Positions 36,472 through 44,028 of a stretch of DNA of 64,000 nucleotides are shown here, piece by piece (position 1 is the stretch's first letter; every line of letters begins with the position of its first letter). The notes beneath the pieces are model-generated. The model ran no database searches and had not been told where the DNA came from. It worked only from the letters and a program-made list of their open reading frames with translations. This DNA is from a virus. The position numbers were made by a program, and so were the translations under genes. Location of the stretch: IMG/VR virus record IMGVR_UViG_3300010396_000001, positions 1-64,000 of that record. One strand, written 5' to 3'.

Positions 36472-37191
36472 ATGCCAGCCGTTCGCAAAGTCAATCCTGC
36501 CCTGTACCTGTTCGTCCTCGCTGCCACCCTGGTAGCTGTCTTCTACCCCGTTTCCCGCGCTTCATTTGCCCCCGCCGCCAGGGCTATGGCGGTTTCTTCA
36601 TATCACGGGCCGGATGCCTCTCTGAAGGCCTACCGGGCCGCTGCCCCGCGCTCCTACCGGGTGCACGCCGGCGACACGCTGTCCTCGATCGCCGCCGCCC
36701 AGCTCGGCTCTGCCGCGCGCTGGGACGCGCTGTGGTGGGTGAACCGCGGCCACGTGCCCAACCCGGACGAGATCATCGCCGGCGAGGACCTGAGCCTGCC
36801 CATGGCGTCCCTGCAGGGCCAGTGGCTGGCCCGCCGCGCCCTGGATGCCGTTCCCCGGCCCCCGGCCCCCAAGCCCGTGATCGCGGATGAGTCAGCTCCC
36901 GCGCCCCCGTCAGGGCCTGCGCCCGCGCCTCCCGTCAGCTCGACAGGAGGCGGTGGTGTCGGCGGTGCCTTCGGCGCCTGCGTGCGCCTGCGCGAGAACG
37001 ACAACAGCTATGCCTGGGGCACTGGCGATGGCGGCGGTGCCTACCAGTTCGAGCCCGCTACCTGGGCCAGCGGCAACGGCGGCAGCATGGCCGGCTACGG
37101 CACCGCCGGCCCGGCCTGGCAGGACCAGGTGTTCCTCAGCGTCTACGCCCAGGACGGCACGAGTCCCTGGGCTCCCTCGGACGGTTGCTGA
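36472..37191 (+). CDS. Secreted LysM plus Rpf-like muralytic protein
   Basis: 239 residues. Signal/anchor helix 9-24; LysM domain about 60-105 (YRVHAGDTLSSIAAAQLG ... NPDEIIAGEDLSLP); Pro-rich linker; C-terminal Rpf-like domain (CVRLRENDNSYAWGTGDGGG, AYQFEPATW, SPWAPSDGC) with the catalytic Glu in REND and the two bracketing cysteines. Such enzymes cleave peptidoglycan glycan strands. Likely part of lysis or cell-wall remodelling with the NlpC/P60 protein encoded next. Confidence 0.85.
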   Translation: MPAVRKVNPALYLFVLAATLVAVFYPVSRASFAPAARAMAVSSYHGPDASLKAYRAAAPRSYRVHAGDTLSSIAAAQLGSAARWDALWWVNRGHVPNPDEIIAGEDLSLPMASLQGQWLARRALDAVPRPPAPKPVIADESAPAPPSGPAPAPPVSSTGGGGVGGAFGACVRLRENDNSYAWGTGDGGGAYQFEPATWASGNGGSMAGYGTAGPAWQDQVFLSVYAQDGTSPWAPSDGC

Positions 37192-37193
37192 CA

Positions 37194-37769
37194 ATGCGCG
37201 AGCGCCTGAAGCGCCTGGCAGGCATTGCCGCGGTCGCCTTCTGCATCGGCATCGCGGGCCACTCGGCCAGCCATGCGCCGATGCATATCCGCACGGACCA
37301 GCCCCGGCCTCTCGTGCCGGCTCTGCGCACCTTTCAGCCGGTGCACGTCCAGCTCGACGCCTATGATTCGAGCGGCGGAGGGGGCACCGGCGGCAGCGGC
37401 GGATCCGCCCGGGCACCGGCCCGGCTGCGCGCCTACCGCTGGGCCACCGGCAACGCCAGCGGCTGCTGGTACGCCTGGGCGGGCGCCGGGCCCTGCCGGG
37501 CCGGATATGACTGCTCCGGCCTGGTGATGCGGGCCTGGGAGGCAGCCGGGGTGAGCCTGCCCCACAACGTGGCGGCGATGCTGGAGAGCGGCAAGCTGCG
37601 GCGCATCCCGGCACGCGACGCCCGCCGCGGGGACCTGGCCGTGTGGGGCGATTACCACGTCGAGCTGGTGGCCTACCTCAGCCGCTGGACGTTCGGGGCC
37701 CAGCAGTCCGGCACCCGCGTGTGGTGGCACCGGACCTGGGGATCCCCGGCCTACTACCGGGTGGTCTGA
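37194..37769 (+). CDS. Secreted NlpC/P60 peptidase
   Basis: 191 residues from ATG 37194, two bases after the previous stop. Signal peptide (AGIAAVAFCIGIAGHSASHA), a Gly/Ser-rich linker, then NlpC/P60 with catalytic C107 (YDCSGLVMRAW) and H155 (DYHVELVAY). Cleaves stem peptides; complementary to the upstream glycan hydrolase. Confidence 0.85.
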   Translation: MRERLKRLAGIAAVAFCIGIAGHSASHAPMHIRTDQPRPLVPALRTFQPVHVQLDAYDSSGGGGTGGSGGSARAPARLRAYRWATGNASGCWYAWAGAGPCRAGYDCSGLVMRAWEAAGVSLPHNVAAMLESGKLRRIPARDARRGDLAVWGDYHVELVAYLSRWTFGAQQSGTRVWWHRTWGSPAYYRVV

Positions 37770-37796
37770 GGACCGGGGCGCCCTGAGCCCGCGCCC

Positions 37797-38270
37797 CTAC
37801 CACATCCGGTGCGCGCCCGACCGCGGTGCGTCCAGCGCGTCCCCGGTCTGGCCGTAGCGCAGTGCGCGCTCGGCATCGGCAACACTGCCGCCGTGCACCT
37901 GAGAGTAAGTCAGGGCCTCGCGGTGCAGCCTGGCCTCGGGCCGGTTCATCCACTCGTGGGCGGCGACACTGGCTGCGACGATCGCCGCGGTCTCGGCAGC
38001 GCGAACAGCAGCCTGCTCCTGCGGGGTCAGGGTCCGCTTCCAGGCTGCGTACCTGCGGCTCTCCTGCACCGCAGACTGGATAATCCCCTTGATCGCGGCG
38101 ATGATCGCGATCAGCAGCGGGACGATGATCATAATGGCGCCGGGGATCTCCGCACTCTTATTCGGGGGAGCGCCGGTACCCCCGCCGGATCCGGCCAGGC
38201 AGATGATGATTCCTGTGATAACGATCCCGGCCAGCAGGAATGCCATCGGGGCGATAAGACGACGGTTCAT
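37797..38270 (-). CDS. Two-span membrane protein, 157 aa
   Basis: Minus strand, ATG 38270 after AAAGAG. Two hydrophobic segments (FLLAGIVITGIIICLAG and AIMIIVPLLIAIIAAIKG), then a helical cytoplasmic tail. Downstream end of the minus-strand operon 39866-37797 (ATGA overlap at 38270). Could be a holin-like partner for the adjacent hydrolases, which is inference. Confidence 0.65.
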   Translation of the reverse strand: MNRRLIAPMAFLLAGIVITGIIICLAGSGGGTGAPPNKSAEIPGAIMIIVPLLIAIIAAIKGIIQSAVQESRRYAAWKRTLTPQEQAAVRAAETAAIVAASVAAHEWMNRPEARLHREALTYSQVHGGSVADAERALRYGQTGDALDAPRSGAHRMW

Positions 38271-38503
38271 GGCGTTCTCTCTTTCGGGTCGTAGTCGGGA
38301 AGACTGCTGACATAGGCGGCCTTCGTCCTCCAGTACCGGTTGCAGCCTTCCTTCGTGCACGTGACGCCGGAATAAGCCGACCAGGTCCGGTGATAGCCGT
38401 TGAAGGCCGAGAAATTGCAGTTGCGCTGCACCACGCGCCAGGATGGGCGGTGGCTCTTCCGGCACTCCGCATCCTTCTTCCTGAGGTCCTCGCTGAATAT
38501 CAT
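38267..38503 (-). CDS. Hypothetical protein, 78 aa
   Basis: ATG 38503 after GGAGAG. Trp/Tyr/Cys-rich (NCNFSAFNGYHRTWSAY, TCTKEGCNRYWRTK), lower GC than its neighbours. Part of the minus-strand operon, overlapping both flanking genes. Confidence 0.6.
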   Translation of the reverse strand: MIFSEDLRKKDAECRKSHRPSWRVVQRNCNFSAFNGYHRTWSAYSGVTCTKEGCNRYWRTKAAYVSSLPDYDPKERTP

Positions 38504-38943
38504 CGGCTCTCTCCTGAAATCCGGACGCGCACGCGGATCCGGCTTCGGGCCGGGACGTAAGCGGAATTGCGGCCCTTCAGGAAGATCCGGTAGCCGTCCT
38601 GCGTGCGCAGCGTGCTCTCGATGAGATAGAAGACGCTGTCTTCGAGCAGGATCTCGTCACCGCGCCCGGCCTGCGATGGCGGTATTTTCTCCGTCGCGCG
38701 CAGCAGCCGCCACTCGTCCAGGCGCCCGGTCACCTGAGTGCGCCAGGCGATCCAGTCGGGGTGGTCGGGCACGTGCCCGGACCAGCCGGGGTGACTGCGC
38801 CGCGGGCGCGGCACTTCGAGGGTGACCGGGCCGGCGTGGCACCGCGGGCAGACCGGCGCGCCGGTACCGCCCATCCACCGCCGGCCAGCGCCCGGGCAGG
38901 CCGGGATGTCGCGGAGGGGAGTCTGGCTGGCCGGGGTGCTCAT
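38500..38943 (-). CDS. Hypothetical protein, 147 aa
   Basis: ATG 38943 overlaps the stop of the upstream gene. N-terminal CPRCHAG zinc-type site, central PDHPDWIAWRTQV, C-terminal beta region (DEILLEDSVFYLIESTL, YRIFLKGR). Function unknown. Confidence 0.6.
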   Translation of the reverse strand: MSTPASQTPLRDIPACPGAGRRWMGGTGAPVCPRCHAGPVTLEVPRPRRSHPGWSGHVPDHPDWIAWRTQVTGRLDEWRLLRATEKIPPSQAGRGDEILLEDSVFYLIESTLRTQDGYRIFLKGRNSAYVPARSRIRVRVRISGESR

Positions 38944-39866
38944 CAGATCTTCACCAGGCCCTTCTCGTCGAGCCGCGCGCCGTTCGAGCGCTCCTTCTTG
39001 ACGGCGTTCGCGATGACCTTGTCGATCTGGGCCTGGGTGGCGCCCGTGCCGGGGCAGGCCGCCTCACGGGCCAGCAGGACCTTCGCTGCCCGGGCAGCTC
39101 CCTCGACGTATCCGGCGTGGCTGGGGTGCTCGCCGTGGCCGTAGTAGTCGCGGAACTCGACCTCGCTGCGCAGCACCGCCAGGCAGGCGGCCACTGTCGT
39201 GACGTGCTCGCTGAAGCGGGCGTCGGTCTTGAAGCTGAACGCCTCCTCCGGCCGCAGTGTCTTGCGGTACTTTGCGGCCAGCCTGGCGGCCTTCTCGGCA
39301 GCCCTGGCGTCCAGCGCCTCGCGGTCACGGCGGCCGGGGCCGCTGAAGTTCGGGTTGGCCGGGGCGTCCGGGAAGCAGACCGTGCAGGCCTTCTCCCCGA
39401 ACTCCTCGATCATGACGGCCTCGTCGCAGTCAGCCAGCTCGGGCAGCCATGCATACTCGGTGGTGGGGAAGCAGGTCGGGCAGTTCATGCCCCGGTGAAC
39501 ATGGCCGTTGGCGTTGGTGACCAGGAAGTAACGATTCCAGCGGTGCTCCTGGTAGACGGCCTCCAGGTCCGTGACCTCGACGCTGATCTCGGCCTGGCGG
39601 CCCTTCAGGGCCCTCCAGGCCTCCAGGGCTGCAGCAGCCTGCTCAGCGCCGTAACCGGTTTGCTCCGCGAGGCGCCGTGCATCCCGCATGACCTCGCTCA
39701 GCGTGCGCCTCCAGCCGGCGCGGCGGCCAGCCCCGATGACCTTCTTGTCACCGGCGGCATAGTGGATCTGGCTCTCGGCCACCCTGATCGCCTGCTCGAT
39801 CCGGCTGTCTGCCTCGTACAGCTCGGCCAGCCGGGTGTCGGTCTGCTGCGCCTGTGCCTTGTCCAT
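38943..39866 (-). CDS. Conserved actinophage hypothetical protein, 307 aa
   Basis: Helical N-terminal half, central Cys-rich part GHVHRGMNCPTCFPTTEYAWLP ... CDEAVMIEEFGEKACTVCFPDAP (two CxxC), C-terminal helical region (CLAVLRSEVEFRDYYGHGEHPSHAGY). This CPTCFPTTEY...CTVCFP signature recurs in actinophages; role unknown. Start ATG 39866 lies 6 bases from TAGGCT with a perfect -35, so it is leaderless. First gene of the minus-strand operon. Confidence 0.75.
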   Translation of the reverse strand: MDKAQAQQTDTRLAELYEADSRIEQAIRVAESQIHYAAGDKKVIGAGRRAGWRRTLSEVMRDARRLAEQTGYGAEQAAAALEAWRALKGRQAEISVEVTDLEAVYQEHRWNRYFLVTNANGHVHRGMNCPTCFPTTEYAWLPELADCDEAVMIEEFGEKACTVCFPDAPANPNFSGPGRRDREALDARAAEKAARLAAKYRKTLRPEEAFSFKTDARFSEHVTTVAACLAVLRSEVEFRDYYGHGEHPSHAGYVEGAARAAKVLLAREAACPGTGATQAQIDKVIANAVKKERSNGARLDEKGLVKI

Positions 39867-39872
39867 GACAAG

Positions 39873-39900
39873 AGCCTATCAAACTTCCTTGTATTGTCAA
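39873..39900 (-). promoter_or_regulatory. Consensus-like minus-strand leaderless promoter
   Basis: TTGACA (39900-39895), 16-bp spacer, TAGGCT (39878-39873), CTTGTC, ATG 39866. The best-formed example linking a full -35/-10 pair to a leaderless start. The spacer has the CAAGGAAGTTTGA element. Confidence 0.8.
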
Positions 39901-39917
39901 CGCAGCACGGAAGCTAC

Positions 39918-40592
39918 ATGGGACACGCGACGCTGGGCTTTGCCGGGGGCCCGTCGATCGCCTTCCGCCTGGACCCCGAGGACATCGAGTGGGACTTCCA
40001 GATCATCACCAACGTGATCGAGACGGTCGGCGGCCGGGTGGTCCAGGTGATCGGCTCCTACCTCAACAACCTGATCATCACCGGGAGCCTCGGCGAGGAC
40101 CACTCCACGCCGAGGGGCGAGAGCTGGCGCCAGGCCGAGGCCTTCCTCAAACTGGTCGGCAACCTGATGAACTACCAGTCGCGGGACTCCAACAAGCAGG
40201 ACAAGATGCAGCCCCCGGCGATCTTCAGCTACCCGCCCAAGGGGTGGCGCTTCCAGTGCTACATCGACTCGCTGACCGACGCGACCGGCTCGGCCTCGCT
40301 GATCATGACGCCCGGCACGATCAACCAGCGCTACGTCCTGAGCCTGTTCATCGTGCAGGACGCCACCGAGGGCCTGGTCGTCGCGGGCACCAGCAACGGG
40401 GTGCTGAACAAGAAGGCCGAGGAGGCCATCGCCGCCTACATGGCCCGCATCTCGGCCGGGGTGGGCTGGCATTTCTCGGTCTATACCGGCGTGGCCACTC
40501 CGGACCTGACCAAGACCGGCAAGAAGAAGAAGACCAGGCCCCGCCGCTCCGGCGGCGTCGGCCATCCTGTCCCGCCCGGGCCGCCCCAGTAG
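39918..40592 (+). CDS. Baseplate/tail structural protein, 224 aa
   Basis: ATG 39918, 5 bases after CGGAAG; the frame is open far upstream only as a shadow of the minus-strand gene. DPEDIEWDFQIITNVIETVGGRVVQVIGSYLNNLIITGSLG and FSYPPKGWRFQCYIDSL suggest a hub-proximal beta protein (LysM-like tail connector type). Lys/Arg-rich tail. First of the post-tape-measure tail genes. Confidence 0.65.
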   Translation: MGHATLGFAGGPSIAFRLDPEDIEWDFQIITNVIETVGGRVVQVIGSYLNNLIITGSLGEDHSTPRGESWRQAEAFLKLVGNLMNYQSRDSNKQDKMQPPAIFSYPPKGWRFQCYIDSLTDATGSASLIMTPGTINQRYVLSLFIVQDATEGLVVAGTSNGVLNKKAEEAIAAYMARISAGVGWHFSVYTGVATPDLTKTGKKKKTRPRRSGGVGHPVPPGPPQ

Positions 40593-40602
40593 CGAGGAAC
40601 GA

Positions 40603-40860
40603 ATGACCACTCCGAGCCAGCGTCCCGTCTGGGGTGCTGATGTCCCGATCTCGATGCCGCTGCCCGTGCCCTCTGACGAGCCCATCGTGGTCGAGATGTA
40701 CGGCCTGGGCATGACCCAGTACCGGCTCGTGCACGCCCTGACCCAGCGGGAGTACGAGGCCCTTTCGGTGCCGGTCTACCAGCCGGATGACCCGTCCCTG
40801 CCGGTCTCGCAGGACGATGCCAGCCTGGACAATGCCCCTCCTTCAGCCGGCACGCCGTGA
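40603..40860 (+). CDS. Hypothetical tail-region protein, 85 aa
   Basis: ATG 40603 after GAGGAA. Acidic, Pro-rich. A compact strand/helix core (IVVEMYGLGMTQYRLVHALTQREYEAL) between disordered ends. Likely structural by position. Confidence 0.55.
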   Translation: MTTPSQRPVWGADVPISMPLPVPSDEPIVVEMYGLGMTQYRLVHALTQREYEALSVPVYQPDDPSLPVSQDDASLDNAPPSAGTP

Positions 40861-40888
40861 CCTCCCCGGAAGCCTCGGGAGGTCGTCC

Positions 40889-41515
40889 ATGCCGAAGCGC
40901 CAGGGCCTGAACTGCACCCTGTCTTTCACCGACAGCAAGAAGGTGCGCCACGCCTACTCGATCCGGGCCGGCAACCTGAGCCACGGCATCGAGATGATCT
41001 CTGATGAGTCCGCGGCCCGGACCAAGCGCGCCTATTACCCGCACCGCACGGCACTGCAGCAGTTCACCGTTCAGGCGCTGCTGAAGGACTGGGATGAGAG
41101 ACGCCATTTCGTGAGCTGGCTGTCCTATTACGCGGCCTATGCCCTCGACCCGGACACCACGCAGGAGTACTTCCCGTGGATGCGCGTCGAGGTGCCCTCG
41201 CGGGAATTCCTCCAGTTCGGCGTTCCCCTGCAGGGATACCAGTGGGGCGCGCACACCGGGATGATGATGTTCACTCCCGATATCGTCTTCGAGGCGGCTA
41301 AGTCGCCGGGACAGGCGCACCTTCCGGTAGTCAGCTCGGTCATCAACAAGTGGACGGCTTTCACCTCGGACCAGGCGATCGAGTACTTCTACCCGTTCGG
41401 CATCCAGCTCGCCGGAAATCAGCAGGGAAATTACTCCCAGATCCAGTACCCTGGTGCGCCCACGCAGTTCAATCCGCCGCCCCCGAAGATCCCGCCGGGC
41501 GAAGGCGGGATGTAA
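40889..41515 (+). CDS. Baseplate/tail structural protein, 208 aa
   Basis: ATG 40889, 7 bases after GGGAGG. SRAYYPHRT-like segment KRAYYPHRTALQQFTVQALL and HFVSWLSYYAAYALDP, EFLQFGVPLQGYQWGAHTG; Pro-rich end. Similar proteins lie beside hub genes in contractile actinophages. Stop TAA overlaps the next ATG (TAATG). Confidence 0.6.
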   Translation: MPKRQGLNCTLSFTDSKKVRHAYSIRAGNLSHGIEMISDESAARTKRAYYPHRTALQQFTVQALLKDWDERRHFVSWLSYYAAYALDPDTTQEYFPWMRVEVPSREFLQFGVPLQGYQWGAHTGMMMFTPDIVFEAAKSPGQAHLPVVSSVINKWTAFTSDQAIEYFYPFGIQLAGNQQGNYSQIQYPGAPTQFNPPPPKIPPGEGGM

Positions 41516-44028
41516 TGGGAGTATTTCTCTATCAGCCGGGAATCAAGGTCTATATCACGACCGAGAAGAACGGCATCCTGGATGTCAGCGAGGACCTTGT
41601 CAGCGGTAACATGGTCCGGCGCAGCAACGGCGTGTCCTCATTCACCTTTACCCTGATTAATGTCCGGCGCAAGTACGACGGCATCTTCACGCCAAATGAC
41701 CGCATCATCGTGATGATGAAGCGCATCAGCTGGCTGCGCGTCTTCACCGGCTACCTCAACTCCGTCCCGCTGGTGACCGCCTGGCCGCAGGACATCCAGT
41801 TCACCGCCAGCTGCTCGCTCAAGCGGCTGCAGTACTACTACTGGGACCCGGCCCTGGCGGCCAGCCAGTCGCTGGTCGCGACGGCCATGGCCGCTACCAA
41901 GAATCCCGATGACGGCGGGGTCGGGAACGCCATCCTCACCATCCTGAATGACGTCGTCGGCTGGCCGCCGTCCAAGGTGCACATCGCCGGCATCCCGCAA
42001 GGCTGGATGAAGTTCGCCTACAAGATCGCCAAGGCAGTGGCCGCGGAGACGGCAGAGGCCGACCAGCTGTCCCAGCAGTTCTACGCCGTGCTCGGGGCCA
42101 ACGGCACCGTCGGGGGCAGTACCGGCGGGGGCACGGTAGGCAGCGGGGCGCTCAAGCCCGGCAGCTACGGCGGCTATACCATCGACGCCGCCCAGTGCCA
42201 GATCGCGATCATCGTCTACAACACCTGCGCCCAGATGGGCGGCACGGCCCGTGATGCCGCAGTCGGGATCATGACCGCGATGGACGAGTCCACTCTCGGC
42301 GCCAACCCGGCCACTAACTCCGGCGTCGGCGGCTCCTATGGCATCTTCCAGCAGCGCCCCCAGGACGGCTGGGGAACGGCCAGGCAGTGCTCCAATCCCT
42401 CTTATGCGTCGCGGGCATTCTTCGAGCGGCTGCTGAAGATCAGCAATCGTAATTCCATGACATTGTGGATGGAAGCCCAGACCGTCCAGCGCTCGGCTAC
42501 GTCCGACGGCTCTAATTACGAGCGCTTCGCCACCTTCGGAACCCAGATCGCCGGAGTCCTGTCCAGCAAGGGGAACAATTCCTCGTCGGTCAGCAATACC
42601 TCCGCGTTCCAGCAGCTGGCCTCCCAGTGGAAAGGCGGCCACGCCTCCGGCTCCCAGCTTCTGCAGACCGCGCTCAACCTGATCCAGAGCCATCCCCACA
42701 TTCCCTACCAGCTAGGCAATGACTCGCCCCCGAACACCCCTGCCGATCAGGTGCAGTTCCTCGACTGCTCCAGCTTCGTGCAATGGGCGATCTTCCAGAC
42801 CACCGGCGGACTGAACGGCTGCCCGCGGACGTCAGAGGCTCAGAGCGCCTGGTGCCAGGCCAAGGGAAAGATCATCAGTGCCGACCAGGGGATGAACATC
42901 CCCGGCGCCCTGATGTACATTGGCAGTCCCGGCAGCGCCTCCCATACCGAGATCTCCCTCGGGGACGGCCAGCACACCGTGGGAGCGCATCACACCGGCA
43001 CCTACTGCGGCGTCGTCACCTCGAAGGGATACTGGACCTGCGCCGGGATCCCGCCCGCCCTGGACTACTCCAAGACGCCGGGCACCGGCTCGGGCGCCGG
43101 AGGCAATGGCGACGGCTTCCAGCTGGAGCCCAGCAACCAGCAGCCCTGGTACAACCCGCATGATCCCTTCGACCGGCTGTTCGGCAGCGCTCCCTGGGCG
43201 CCGCAGTTCGATACCGACGCCGCGGTGATCGCCGCCGCGTTTACCGGCCCTCGCGCCCTGCTGCCCGACTCCCCGCTGCTGCCTTACATCAAGAACCTGG
43301 TCTCCTCGACGCTGCGCTCATTCTCCTCTGCCCCCAACGGGGACTTCATCAGCTGGTTCCCGGACTACTACGGCCTGTGGGGCACCGCGGCGGTCATGCG
43401 CGTCGAGCCGGTCGAGCTGCAGGACTTCTCGGTGTACTGGGACGACACCAACTTCGTTACCCACCAGTACACTGCGGCCCCGCCCGCCGCCGGGCTCAAC
43501 CTGGCCACGGCCACGATGGAGAACGTCGGCCCGGTTATCGCCGTTACCACCACGGGGATTGCCACCATCGACATTCCCGGCATCATGTACGCGCTCTTCG
43601 GCCTGGAGCCCACCAAGGCCGCTGCGCAGAAGTTCATTGACTACATCTATACGCGATTCGGTGCCCGGCCTGATTATGAGCAGCTGCCGGGAGTGGTGGG
43701 CCCGCAGGGCGAGTTCTTCTCCGCCCTGTACCTGTTCATGCAGAACTGGGCCTATCAGTACAATTCCGATATCTCGCTGACCTTCATGCCCGAGCTGTGG
43801 CCGGGGATGCTGCTCCAGATCCCGGAATTCGGGTTCCAGGCTTATGTCACCACGGTCACCCATTCCTTCCAGTTCGGGCCCGGCGGATTCTTCAACACCA
43901 CCGTGAACATCGCAGCTCCCGCCCGGCTGCCGGGTCGTGACGGGGACTCCTCCGGCAACCTGATCGGCCTCCCTGTCGCCGGGGGCCTAGTCGGGCAGCC
44001 CAGCCTGCCCAGCAGGGGGAGAAAATGA
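41515..44028 (+). CDS. Baseplate hub with lysozyme-like and NlpC/P60 domains
   Basis: 837 residues. About 1-190 is a hub-type beta domain (FLYQPGIKVYITTEKNG, RIIVMMKRISWLRVFTGYL). About 215-345 is a lytic-transglycosylase-like domain with the Glu in MTAMDESTLGAN and GSYGIFQQRP. About 375-500 is NlpC/P60 with Cys in LDCSSFVQW and His in SASHTEISLG. The rest returns to hub folds. It should digest peptidoglycan locally as the tail tip penetrates. TAATG start; ATGATGA overlap with the spike gene. Confidence 0.85.
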   Translation: MGVFLYQPGIKVYITTEKNGILDVSEDLVSGNMVRRSNGVSSFTFTLINVRRKYDGIFTPNDRIIVMMKRISWLRVFTGYLNSVPLVTAWPQDIQFTASCSLKRLQYYYWDPALAASQSLVATAMAATKNPDDGGVGNAILTILNDVVGWPPSKVHIAGIPQGWMKFAYKIAKAVAAETAEADQLSQQFYAVLGANGTVGGSTGGGTVGSGALKPGSYGGYTIDAAQCQIAIIVYNTCAQMGGTARDAAVGIMTAMDESTLGANPATNSGVGGSYGIFQQRPQDGWGTARQCSNPSYASRAFFERLLKISNRNSMTLWMEAQTVQRSATSDGSNYERFATFGTQIAGVLSSKGNNSSSVSNTSAFQQLASQWKGGHASGSQLLQTALNLIQSHPHIPYQLGNDSPPNTPADQVQFLDCSSFVQWAIFQTTGGLNGCPRTSEAQSAWCQAKGKIISADQGMNIPGALMYIGSPGSASHTEISLGDGQHTVGAHHTGTYCGVVTSKGYWTCAGIPPALDYSKTPGTGSGAGGNGDGFQLEPSNQQPWYNPHDPFDRLFGSAPWAPQFDTDAAVIAAAFTGPRALLPDSPLLPYIKNLVSSTLRSFSSAPNGDFISWFPDYYGLWGTAAVMRVEPVELQDFSVYWDDTNFVTHQYTAAPPAAGLNLATATMENVGPVIAVTTTGIATIDIPGIMYALFGLEPTKAAAQKFIDYIYTRFGARPDYEQLPGVVGPQGEFFSALYLFMQNWAYQYNSDISLTFMPELWPGMLLQIPEFGFQAYVTTVTHSFQFGPGGFFNTTVNIAAPARLPGRDGDSSGNLIGLPVAGGLVGQPSLPSRGRK

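Noticed and set aside
39117-39917. N-terminal extension of the tail gene at 39918
   Set aside because: The extension is antisense to a well-supported minus-strand gene, and CGGAAG with ATG 39918 gives a proper start.
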